The translations under genes were made by a program, and so were the position numbers. Shown here piece after piece: positions 1 to 8,000 of a stretch of 11,354 nt of DNA. The number at the start of each line of letters is the position of its first letter. Position 1 is the stretch's first letter. The notes below the pieces were generated by a model. It saw only the letters and a list, made by a program, of their open reading frames with translations, was not told the origin of the DNA and did not search any database. This stretch comes from Clostridia bacterium (lineage in GTDB: Bacteria > Bacillota > Clostridia > Christensenellales > Aristaeellaceae): NCBI GenBank assembly GCA_900759005.1, contig CAAEUQ010000063.1, positions 1-11,354 on the forward strand, written 5' to 3'.

Positions 1-38
1 GTCATGCCGATCTTGGTGCCGAGAATTGCCTTTTTCAT
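1..38 (-). CDS. rplC: 50S ribosomal protein L3, N-terminal fragment (runs off the window)
   Basis: The minus strand from 38 reads ATG and then MKKAILGTKIGM, the characteristic start of bacterial ribosomal protein L3. Only 12 codons are inside the window. L3 is an early-assembly protein of the large subunit, near the peptidyl-transferase centre. A good ribosome-binding site (AGAGGTG, minus strand, 44-50) sits 5 nt before the ATG. Its position directly after rpsJ is the canonical S10-operon order (rpsJ-rplC-rplD...), which supports the call despite the short fragment. Nothing can be said about the rest of the protein. Confidence 0.93.
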   Translation of the reverse strand, partial: MKKAILGTKIGM

Positions 39-62
39 TGTTACACCTCTTTCGGTTATTAC

Positions 63-83
63 GCAAACCGCTTGGCAGTTTGC
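63..83 (-). other. Intercistronic stem-loop between rpsJ and rplC
   Basis: In the 106-nt gap between rpsJ and rplC the minus-strand RNA can fold into a 9-bp stem with a CAA triloop (arms 75-83 and 63-71). One pair (69:77) is a G-U wobble in the minus-strand RNA but would be a C-A mismatch in a plus-strand RNA, so the fold favours the operon's direction. No U-run follows, so it is not an intrinsic terminator. Inference: an mRNA processing or stability element, or an aid to the translational start of rplC. The rest of the gap shows nothing recognisable. Confidence 0.5.
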
Positions 84-144
84 ACGATAAGCCGCTTCTC
101 CTCTTTTTCAGAAAGCCGTGAGAGTGCTTTCCAAAATCGATTTG

Positions 145-453
145 TTACAGCTTGATCTCGATTTCAACGCCCGCCGGCAGGTCCAGCTTCGTCAGCTGAG
201 CAACCGTGCGCTCGGTGGGGTTCAGGATGTCGATCAGGCGCTTGTGCGTGCGCATTTCGAACTGCTCGCGAGAGTCCTTGTGCTTATGCGGGGAACGAAG
301 GATCGTAACGATTTCCTTCTCGGTCGGGAGCGGGATCGGGCCGGAAACGCGAGCGCCCGTGCGCTTCGCGGTCTCGACGATGCGCGCCGCGCTTGCATCG
401 ATGATCGAATGCTCGTAAGCCTTCAGCTTGATGCGGATCTTCTGGTTTGCCAT
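145..453 (-). CDS. rpsJ: 30S ribosomal protein S10
   Basis: The 102-residue product begins MANQKIRIKLKAYEH and contains IPLPTEKEIVTILRSPHKHKDSREQFEMR split across its middle, all hallmark S10 sequence, and has the usual family length. S10 is a small-subunit head protein; in other bacteria it also pairs with NusB in antitermination complexes. The start at 453 is chosen because AGGAGG (minus strand, 461-466) lies 7 nt upstream and the conserved N-terminus begins there. An in-frame ATG at 483 would add ten residues not found in the family. It is the first gene of the S10 operon, followed by rplC, and is preceded by its own promoter and a long structured leader. Confidence 0.98.
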   Translation of the reverse strand: MANQKIRIKLKAYEHSIIDASAARIVETAKRTGARVSGPIPLPTEKEIVTILRSPHKHKDSREQFEMRTHKRLIDILNPTERTVAQLTKLDLPAGVEIEIKL

Positions 454-668
454 GGTTTCTCCTCCTGTTGAACTCATGCACACGCTACCGGGCGTGTCCT
501 ATTCTTTTTTTATCGACGGGCATGAGCTCCGTCGTCCGATTCTGCGGACTGGTCTTCCGGAAATTCCCGGCTCAAAGCCGCAACCTTCCGGTTCATCCCT
601 GCCGCCGCGTGTAAGTCAAACATCCATTCAAATCCGGTAATTTGCGCATGGATATCCCAGCACACGAC
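454..668 (-). promoter_or_regulatory. Structured 5' leader of the S10 operon (candidate r-protein regulatory RNA)
   Basis: About 215 nt separate the predicted transcription start (near 668) from the rpsJ ATG; no ORF with family resemblance was seen. The minus-strand RNA offers several stems. (i) 648-653 with 622-627, capped by 640-644 with 629-633 and the six-base loop UACCGG (634-639). (ii) 586-591 with 557-562, enclosing 576-580 with 568-572 and a UUG triloop. (iii) GUCCG/CGGAC around 533-549. (iv) 492-497 with 480-485 and the six-base loop CCGGUA (486-491), ending 14 nt before the Shine-Dalgarno. (v) 520-526 can pair with 473-479, enclosing stem iv. Loops i and iv are perfect complements. 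No U-run follows any stem, so transcriptional attenuation is not evident. S10 operons in some bacteria are autogenously controlled by L4 through the leader; a similar role here is inference. Confidence 0.5.
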
Positions 669-674
669 TTTTTT

Positions 675-703
675 ATTATACACGAAACCGCCCGAGAATG
701 CAA
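675..703 (-). promoter_or_regulatory. Predicted sigma-A-type promoter of the S10 operon
   Basis: On the minus strand a perfect -10 hexamer TATAAT (675-680) follows a weak -35 TTGCAT (698-703) with a 17-nt spacer; TTTGCA with an 18-nt spacer is the alternative. Transcription would start near 668. An A-rich stretch follows the -10. The -35 lies in the loop of the stem-loop at 685-719 and the spacer runs through one of its arms, so promoter and hairpin share DNA. Placement between the glycosyltransferase genes and rpsJ fits an S10-operon promoter. Confidence 0.7.
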
Positions 704-722
704 ATGCTTCGGGCGGTTTTTT
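685..722. terminator. GC-rich stem-loop with flanking A/T runs (terminator-like)
   Basis: An 11-bp perfect stem (685-695 with 709-719, core CCGCCCGA/TCGGGCGG) with a 13-nt loop is followed on the plus strand by a run of six T (717-722). Read on the minus strand, the direction of the surrounding genes, it is preceded by six A but followed only by TTTCGTGTATAAT, a poor U-tract. It sits 43 bp behind the stop of the last glycosyltransferase gene, where a minus-strand terminator is expected, yet its best orientation is plus. It may act weakly in both directions or mainly block antisense transcription; some read-through into the S10 operon is plausible. Confidence 0.6.
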
Positions 723-761
723 CAGTTAATTCTTGAAGAAAATTGTCATCTAATTTTTGTC

Positions 762-2462
762 TTATTTGATTCTGCGGTATGCGGTCAGAATCGGAACGCC
801 GAGCGCGTCGATTCGGAACCATTCTTCAAACGCACCGTCCGGATTCCAGCTCGGGAAAACGAGGTCGCTCCCGTCGATTTCATTCCCCGCCGCAGCTGCG
901 AGCTCATCATCCGAAAACGCCTTCGACGCGCGATGGTATTCCTCCCAGACGAGCACGCAGTCCGCCTCGCTCAGCTTCCACGTGAAGGAAATCGAATCGC
1001 GCAGGCGCGCGGGCGCGGCTTCGAGCGCGTTTGCAAACGTGCCGGTGCAGGCGAAATTGGTTGTCACGCGCATCTTTTCGCCGCTTTCCGCGATTTTTTC
1101 CATCGCCGGACGCGCCGCGAGCAGCCAGTAGTCCGTCTCGTAATCAGCTTTCGCAAACGGCGACGCGATCAGGTTGAACGTCGAATCCTCCAGCGGATGC
1201 GTCAGCGCAATGATGCCGCCGTTTACCGCCATTGCCGCCGCAACCGCGATCGAAATCGCCTTTTTCCCCCGCGGGAAGCGCCCGATCAGCGCATGAAGCC
1301 CATAAGCCGCCAGCACGATCATCGACGCATACGAAAAATAGAAATGCCGCCAGCCGTTATACAGCACCATGCCGCCGACCACTGCGTACAGAATCGGAAC
1401 CAGCGCGATCAGCGCGACGAGCAACACAAGCCGCGCGCGCGTCCATTCCGCAAATTCATCGCCGATTGTGCCGATCGCAGCCCTCGGACGCTTTGATCCG
1501 GCAATTGCCGAAATTGCTCCGACCAGCGAAAGCAGCTGGATATAGATCGGAATCGACATTGCCATCAGCTTCGGCAGGTAATACCACGGCAGCGCATCGC
1601 CCGCGCCGGGGCGATAGATTTTGCCCTCGAACAGCATCGGCGCGGTCAGGCGTGTGAATTCCTTCGCATACTGAACGACATACCGGACATAGCCGATCGG
1701 ATCGCCCCACATCGCCGGCGTAAGCAGCGCATATCCCGCAAAGAAAACGGCAATCGCGGCGATTCCCTTTTTCCACGCACGCTTATCGAGCGTTCTGTTC
1801 GCGATATGGCTGATCAGATACGCGACGCCCATCGCGCCGAAGCACCACGCGCCCAGGATTTTCGTGTTCGCCGCAAATGCGCCGAAGAGCGCCATCCATA
1901 TGCCGTCGCGCATCCGGTTTCCGCCGATCCATTTCACGCCGAAGTAAATCACGATCAGGAACAGCGAAAGCAGCACCATATCCTTATTGTTGAAATGTCC
2001 GGACGCGAACATCCTCGGCGTTAAATACAGCATCAGCACCGCGGCGCATGAGAATTTCCGCGACGCGCCCAGCAATACCCGCGCAATGCCATACAGCGCC
2101 GCGCAGCCGGCGACGAACCACAGAAAAGTATACGCGTGCCAGCCCAGCGACAGCGCGCGCGGCGAAATCCGGTTCAGCATTACGCTGATCGGGTAAAACG
2201 GATAATATGCCGAAACGCCGTGATCGCGCTCGATGCTTTCGGAAATCCGCACCGCGCCGTCCGTCAGCCGCTGCGCAATGGAGCTGTTCTCGCCCAGCAA
2301 TCGGCAGGCGTATTCAGCGGCGTTGGATTCAAGAATGGCGTATTCCGTGCCCTCGTCGGTAGTTTTGCCGTAGTCCAGCCCCGCGATCACGCCCGCAATC
2401 AGCAGCACCGCGAAGAAAATCGCGACCGCGCGCCTGGAAAAATCGCTTCCGCCCTTTTTCAT
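762..2462 (-). CDS. GT-C-fold (GT39/ArnT-like) integral membrane glycosyltransferase
   Basis: A 566-residue polytopic protein. The first membrane helix (about 13-28) is followed by an acidic loop TTDEGTEY (34-41), where GT-C enzymes carry their catalytic Asp/Glu. SGHFNNKDM (154-162), ANTKILG (198-204) and YNGWRHFYFSY (368-378) resemble motifs of PMT-like GT39 proteins. I count about nine or ten helices to residue 420, then a soluble tail of about 145 residues. GT-C enzymes transfer sugars from polyprenyl-phosphate donors on the outer face of the membrane; the acceptor here is unknown. The start at 2462 (MKKGG) is preferred because GGGAG (2470-2474) lies 7 nt upstream; an ATG at 2468 would overlap the preceding stop as ATGA but is too close to that site. 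It is the last gene of the dnaE-glycosyltransferase run, and its sugar donor is probably made by the GT2 enzyme two genes upstream. Confidence 0.8.
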   Translation of the reverse strand: MKKGGSDFSRRAVAIFFAVLLIAGVIAGLDYGKTTDEGTEYAILESNAAEYACRLLGENSSIAQRLTDGAVRISESIERDHGVSAYYPFYPISVMLNRISPRALSLGWHAYTFLWFVAGCAALYGIARVLLGASRKFSCAAVLMLYLTPRMFASGHFNNKDMVLLSLFLIVIYFGVKWIGGNRMRDGIWMALFGAFAANTKILGAWCFGAMGVAYLISHIANRTLDKRAWKKGIAAIAVFFAGYALLTPAMWGDPIGYVRYVVQYAKEFTRLTAPMLFEGKIYRPGAGDALPWYYLPKLMAMSIPIYIQLLSLVGAISAIAGSKRPRAAIGTIGDEFAEWTRARLVLLVALIALVPILYAVVGGMVLYNGWRHFYFSYASMIVLAAYGLHALIGRFPRGKKAISIAVAAAMAVNGGIIALTHPLEDSTFNLIASPFAKADYETDYWLLAARPAMEKIAESGEKMRVTTNFACTGTFANALEAAPARLRDSISFTWKLSEADCVLVWEEYHRASKAFSDDELAAAAGNEIDGSDLVFPSWNPDGAFEEWFRIDALGVPILTAYRRIK

Positions 2463-2464
2463 GT

Positions 2465-4111
2465 TCATTCTCCCGTTCGATACTGCCATACGGTGGCGTT
2501 TCCGTATTCGCCGACCGCCTCCATCCGGACGCTTTCGTCGTAATGCTCGCGCAGCCAGATCAGCACGCGCGTCGCATTCTCCTCACCGCCGGCGACGAAC
2601 GTATTCTCCCTTTCAATCAGTGCGCGCATCGGATTGCGAATGCCCATCCGATTCAGCTGGTCGTAAAACGTCTTCTGTCCGTAGCTCACATCGCCCATCG
2701 TCAGATGATGATCGGAAACGTCCTTGCTCGGCAGATACGACGGCTGATCATTGCACGGCGAAATCTGCGGCGCTTCCTCTGCGCGCGTCATATCCCAGAT
2801 GTAGACATAGCCGTCCTTTTCGTCGTCCGCGGCGGTCGAACGCGCGTTGAACGCGCTTTGCAGCTCGCCCGCATCGCGCGCGGCAACCCAGCCCGCGCTC
2901 AGCAGCACTGCAAACGCCATAATCGCCGAAAGAACGCCCATTGCTTTGTTTCCCTCCGGCGAATCGAACAGCATCGCCGCAAACACATTTCCAAGCATGC
3001 CAATGCACAGGCAACAGACCACGCGCGACGGAAGTCTCCCCTGTCTGAGCAAATACAGAAGGATCATTCCCGCACCGATCACCGAAAACGCCGCGCGGAG
3101 CTTCTGCGGCGCGCCCTTTCGCGTAAGCAGAACCACCGTCAGCAGCGCCGTAAACAGAAACAGCGGAATATGATCGTTCGTCTCCGAAAGCATATCCATG
3201 ATCGCCGAATAAATCGTGCGCGGGGAAAGCGCCGTCTTTTCGCCCGCAATCGCGTGAACGTCATCGAGGTATTCGCGCGTCACAATATCGGTATCCAGCA
3301 ATACCCAATGGGTCAGGCATTCGTAATCGTTTTCGCTGAAAAACGGATTTTCGATTTCGGAATAGTCCTTCATCGGGTAATCGACCACCGAGATGCGCGA
3401 GGAATTGTACGCATATTCCTCGCTGTAGGCGCCGCGGATATACGTAAAATAAATCTCCGCACCCGCCGCCGCCATCAGAACGAATGCCGGAAGCAGCAGG
3501 CAAACGAGCTTCTTCGCCCGCGCGCCGAGCCCGTCCCTTTTTCCGTCCCACGCGCGCAAAGCCATATCCAGCAGCATGAACGGAAGAATCATAATCCACG
3601 CCTGAACCCGCAGCACGCAGCCCGCCGCGATGAACGCGTACCCCGCGATTCGCCGCCCGAGCATTTTTTCTTCCGATCGCTGAACGCTCGCCAGCATCAG
3701 CCAGCCCGCGCAAATGAACAGCGCCGTCCAGACCGTATAATTCGCGCTATATATATGAAGCAATCCATACGTTCCGGCAAGCCCCGCGTGCATGGCAACC
3801 GCGGCGAACCGGCTTTTCGCATTCTCGAGAATAAGCTGCGAAAGCGCGAACATCGCCGCCAGCGCAATCGCCCGCTCCGCCAGCATGAACGCGCTCGCGT
3901 GCGGAAGCAGATCCGAAATCCAGCCCAGGAGTTTACAATACGACGGGCTGATGTGCACGAACACCCGATCCGCACCGAAGCAGCCCGCGATTTCCATCGC
4001 CGCGCCGTAATTGTCAATCGCTTCAAACAGCCGCTGGCTGAGCATTGTCAGATACAACAGGAGCGTAAACGCCGCCGAAATCAGCACCCGCGCGCGCTTA
4101 TTCATCCGCAT
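2465..4111 (-). CDS. Polytopic membrane protein of unknown function (possible GT-C-like glycosyltransferase or lipid-sugar handling protein)
   Basis: The 548-residue product is not one I can assign to a named family. It shows about ten hydrophobic segments: 9-26, 76-95, 103-121, 125-141, 155-182, 201-222, 313-329, 340-355, 364-381 and 390-409. There is a large polar loop at 223-312 rich in Tyr, Asp and Glu, and a soluble C-terminal region at 411-548. The layout (short N-terminus, helix 1, then a polar stretch containing DNYGAAMEIAGCFG at 33-46) resembles GT-C proteins, but I see no unambiguous catalytic DxD/DE pair. The ATG at 4111 is 8 nt from TCCTCC complement GGAGGA (4120-4125) and overlaps the glycosyltransferase gene upstream by 14 nt; the ATG at 4105 is less well spaced. 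Two nt separate its stop from the next start. Coupled translation with a GT2 and a GT-C gene suggests a role in the same glycosylation route (inference). Confidence 0.7.
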   Translation of the reverse strand: MRMNKRARVLISAAFTLLLYLTMLSQRLFEAIDNYGAAMEIAGCFGADRVFVHISPSYCKLLGWISDLLPHASAFMLAERAIALAAMFALSQLILENAKSRFAAVAMHAGLAGTYGLLHIYSANYTVWTALFICAGWLMLASVQRSEEKMLGRRIAGYAFIAAGCVLRVQAWIMILPFMLLDMALRAWDGKRDGLGARAKKLVCLLLPAFVLMAAAGAEIYFTYIRGAYSEEYAYNSSRISVVDYPMKDYSEIENPFFSENDYECLTHWVLLDTDIVTREYLDDVHAIAGEKTALSPRTIYSAIMDMLSETNDHIPLFLFTALLTVVLLTRKGAPQKLRAAFSVIGAGMILLYLLRQGRLPSRVVCCLCIGMLGNVFAAMLFDSPEGNKAMGVLSAIMAFAVLLSAGWVAARDAGELQSAFNARSTAADDEKDGYVYIWDMTRAEEAPQISPCNDQPSYLPSKDVSDHHLTMGDVSYGQKTFYDQLNRMGIRNPMRALIERENTFVAGGEENATRVLIWLREHYDESVRMEAVGEYGNATVWQYRTGE

Positions 4112-5054
4112 GAATGTATTCCTCCAGAATGAATTTCGGCCGGCGCTTCGTTTCCATATAGATTTTGCCCACGTATTCGCCGATCAATCCCAGCGCCACC
4201 AGCTGCATTCCGCCCAGCAGCCAGATGCTCATCATGATCGAAGCCCAGCCCGCGACGCTGTGTCCCCGGCACAGCGAAACCAGCACGTAAATCGCCATCG
4301 CTACGCCGAGCAAAGCGCAGATCAAGCCTACGAACGTCACCAGGCGAATCGGCTTGTTGCTCAGACTCGTAATGCCCTCCATCGCAAACGCGATCATCTT
4401 TTTCAGCGGATATTTCGATTCGCCCGCCACGCGCTCGCCGCGCTCGTATTCCACGATCGCCGTCTTGAATCCGAGCATCGGAACCATGCCGCGCAGGAAC
4501 ATATTCACCTCGCCGAACGACAGAAGCGCCTCCAGCGCGCGCCGCGACAGCAGCCGGTAATCCGCGTGGTTGTACACCATTTCAACGCCCATCCGATTCA
4601 TCAGCTTGTAAAAGCCCTGCGCGGTGGTACGCTTGAAAAATGTGTCCTTCTTCCGGCTCGAACGCACGCCGCTGACCACGTCCGCGCCCTCGGAATACTT
4701 TTCAAGGAAGCCGTACATGGCGTTAACGTCGTCCTGCAAATCCGCGTCGATCGTAATTACGCAATCGCATTTCTTTGCCGCCATCGTCATGCCCGCCCAG
4801 AGCGCGTTCATATGTCCCGCGTTGTGCGCGAGCTTTACGCCTTCAAACCGCTTGTCGCGTTTGCACAGATCGGAAATGACCTGCCACGTCCGATCGCGGC
4901 TGCCGTCGTCCACGAGCGTGATGCGGCTCTTTACGTCGATCAGATTGCGCTTCATCATATCGTCCGTCAGCGCAATCAGCTTTTCCGACGTGATCGGCAG
5001 CGCTTCTTCCTCGTTGTAGCAGGGAATCACAATATACAGTACCGGCGCTTTCAT
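4098..5054 (-). CDS. Polyprenyl-phosphate glycosyltransferase, GT2 family (GtrB/YkcC/DPM1-like)
   Basis: This 318-residue protein has a GT-A catalytic domain followed by two C-terminal membrane helices (about 236-261 and 268-293), the GtrB/CsbB/YkcC architecture. Visible motifs: IPCYNEE (10-16), VDDGSRDRT (48-56), the metal-binding DADLQDD (103-109), HADYRLLSRR (163-172) and the amphipathic GESKYPLKKM (211-220). The family transfers a sugar from UDP- or GDP-sugar to undecaprenyl phosphate at the inner membrane face, giving a donor for GT-C enzymes outside; the sugar cannot be read from sequence. AGGAGGT (5063-5069) lies 8 nt before the ATG and overlaps the stop codon of dnaE, so translation is probably coupled to dnaE. 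It overlaps the following membrane gene by 14 nt. Bacillus YkcC/YkcB and CsbB/YfhO pairs are known parallels of a GT2 next to a polytopic partner. Confidence 0.92.
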   Translation of the reverse strand: MKAPVLYIVIPCYNEEEALPITSEKLIALTDDMMKRNLIDVKSRITLVDDGSRDRTWQVISDLCKRDKRFEGVKLAHNAGHMNALWAGMTMAAKKCDCVITIDADLQDDVNAMYGFLEKYSEGADVVSGVRSSRKKDTFFKRTTAQGFYKLMNRMGVEMVYNHADYRLLSRRALEALLSFGEVNMFLRGMVPMLGFKTAIVEYERGERVAGESKYPLKKMIAFAMEGITSLSNKPIRLVTFVGLICALLGVAMAIYVLVSLCRGHSVAGWASIMMSIWLLGGMQLVALGLIGEYVGKIYMETKRRPKFILEEYIHADE

Positions 5055-5067
5055 ACGCTTTTACCTC

Positions 5068-8000
5068 CTATTTCAGCACGATTCCGTCCGCGCCGATCAG
5101 ATTCGCCAGCGCGCCGAAATCATAGCCTTCGTCCACCCGATATTCATCCGGCGCCTGATACGCCTTCTTTTCCTCGATCATATACAGCACCACCGGAATG
5201 CGCCCGGGCGTGTCCTTCAGCGCCTTCAGAACCGCGTCCCGCTTCGCCTCGGGCACCTTCAGATACAGCTTCTTTTCGCCGGAAGCCTTCGCCCTGCGCG
5301 GCGCGGCGCCTTCAAGGTGCGGCTTTTCCGGAATTTTTTCACCGAGCGGCGCAACCTGATCCAGCAGCAGCTTCGGGCTTTCTTCATCGCGCACGGAGAG
5401 CCGCCCCGTCATGCGCACGGCGGACTCCTCAATCAGCGCGGCGCTCACCCGCTCGTACACCTTCGGGAACACCAGCACCTCCGTGATTCCGTAAAGATCC
5501 TCGAGCTGAACAAACGCCATCAGCCCGCCGCTGCGCGTCGCCTTCGTTCGCTTCTCTGAAATCAGTCCGCCCATTTCTACGCGCCGCCCGTCGTATTTCA
5601 GGAGCATTTCAGGATCGCCCTCCGCGAGCTCCTCCAGAAATTTGGAATTGACCTCCAGCTCCGAAAGCGCGTCCGTATACGCGTCCAGCGGATGCCCCGT
5701 GATGTAAACGCCGGTCGTTTCCTTTTCCATTTGCAGCCGGTCAGCCAGGTCGAAATCCGGGAAATCCGGCATCGGAATCTCCGGCGCGACCACCGTTTCC
5801 TCCGTAAAGCCAAACAGTGAAAGCTGACCCTCGATCGCGTCCCTGTTACGCTTCGCCGCGCCGTCCATCGCGCGCTCGTAAACGTTCACCTTCTGCCGGC
5901 GATTGCCGGGCAGCGAATCCATCGCGCCCGATCGAATCAGGCTTTCAACGCATTTCTTGTTCAGAAGCGAGCCCGCCATGCGGTTGATCATGTCGAACAG
6001 CGTCTTAAACGCACCGTTCTGATTTCGTTCCGCCACCAGCGCCGCCACAGGAACCGCGCCGAGACTCTTGATCGCCGAAAGCCCGAAGCGAATGCCCTTT
6101 TTGCCATCCGCGCCCACGTCCACGGAGAACTTCTCCATCGAACGATTCACGTCCGGCGGCAGCACGGAAATGCCGTTTTTGCGGCAATACTGGATGTAAT
6201 ACGCGATCTTCGCGGCGTTGCCAACCACGGAATTCATCATTGCCGCCATGAATTCCACCCGATGATGCAGCTTCAGATACGCCGTCTGCACAGCGACCAC
6301 GGCATATGCCGCCGCGTGCGATTTATTAAACGCATAGCTGGCGAACGCAGTCATTTCATCGAAAATCCGCTCGGCAATTTCCGCCGAAACGCCGTTCCGC
6401 ACACAGCCCGGCACGATCACCCTGCCGTTCTCGACCTGCCCGTGAATGAAGATTTCCTTCTCCTTCGCCATCACGTCGTGCTTTTTCTTCGCCATTGCGC
6501 GGCGCACGAGGTCGCTTCTGCCCATCGAATAGCCCGCCAGATCGCGCACGATCTGCATAACCTGTTCCTGATACACCATACAGCCGTACGTTACCTCCAG
6601 AATCGGCTGAAGCTTCGGCGTTAAATACTGAACCTTGCTCGGATCCTGTTTGCCGGCGATGTATTTGGGAATCGATTCCATGGGGCCCGGGCGATACAGC
6701 GAAATCGCCGCGACGACGTCCTCGAAATTGCCGGGCTTCATGTTCATCAGAAAGCTCGTCATGCCGCCGGATTCCAGCTGGAACACGCCGTCGGTATCGC
6801 CGTCGGAGATCATTTTGTAAACGCCGGGATCGTCCATCGGAATGTCGTTTGCGTCCGGAACCGTTCCGCCGCCCTCGCGCACCATCGCAATCGTATCCAT
6901 GATCACGTTCAGCGTCCGCAGTCCCAGAAAATCCATCTTCAGAAGCCCCAGCGCCTCGACGATCGTCATCGGATACTGCGTGGTGATCACGTCGTCGTTC
7001 GTTTGCAGCGGACAGTATTCTACCACCGGATCCGCGGTAATCAGCACGCCTGCCGCATGGGTCGACGCGTTGCGCGGCATTCCTTCGAGCTTGCGCGCCA
7101 TATCGATCAGCCTTTTGACGCTTTCGTCGTTCTGATACGCCGCGCGCAGTTCGGAATTGACCTCCATTGCGCGATCGATCGTGATATTCAGCTCAAACGG
7201 AATCATCTTCGAGATCGTCTCGACCTCGCGATAGCCCATGCCCAGCACGCGCCCGACGTCCTTAATCGCCGCGCGCGCCGCCATCGTGCCGAAGGTAATG
7301 ATCTGTGAAACGTGATCCGCGCCGTAGCGGCTGCGCACGTAATCGATCACCTTTCCACGGCGCTCGTAATCGAAATCGCAATCGATATCCGGCATGGAAA
7401 TGCGCTCCGGATTCAGGAATCGCTCGAACACCAGCGCGTATTTCAGCGGATCAATTTCGGTAATCCCCAGCGAATATGCGACGATTGAGCCCGCGCCGCT
7501 GCCGCGCCCGGGACCCACGCCCACGCCGTGCGTCTTTGCATAATGGATGAAATCCCAGACAATCAGGAAGTAATCGACATAGCCCATCGATTCGATCACG
7601 CCCAGCTCGTATTCCATGCGCTCGCGCGCGTCCCTGCGATCAGGCCCATAGCGCCGGATCAGCCCTTCCTCGACGAGCCTGCGCAGATAGCCCACATTCG
7701 TCTCGCCCTCGGGCAGCGGAAACGCGGGCAAATAGGTCTTTGAAAAGTCGAATTCCACCTGGCAGCGCTGCGCGATTTCCTCCGTGCGCTCGATCGCATC
7801 CGGAAAATTCGGGAACGCGGCGCGCATTTCCGCCTCGGATTTGACGTAAAGCTGGTCGGTTTTCATATGCATTCGATTCTCGTCCGACAGCGTTTTGCCG
7901 GTCTGAATGCACATCAAAACCTCCTGCGCCTCGGCGTCCTCGCGCGCAAGATAGTGGCAGTCGTTCGTGACCACCATCGGAAGGCTCATGCTCCGCGCCA

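Noticed and set aside
454..483. A ten-residue upstream extension of S10
   Set aside because: The S10 family starts at MANQKIRI, and AGGAGG sits inside the extension at the right distance for the 453 start.
642..1496. A 284-codon open frame on the plus strand
   Set aside because: It starts in the S10 promoter region and runs antisense through the GT-C glycosyltransferase gene; low-complexity Arg-rich translation, no motif.
2543..4132. A 529-codon open frame on the plus strand
   Set aside because: It lies antisense to the 548-residue membrane protein. Its translation is rich in Arg, His and Gln without family motifs, the usual mirror of a GC-rich gene with Ala/Leu/Ser codons.
4011..5486. A 491-codon open frame on the plus strand
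   Set aside because: Antisense to the GT2 gene and the 3' end of dnaE, both with strong motifs and ribosome-binding sites. Its composition is Arg/His-rich and no recognisable domain is present.
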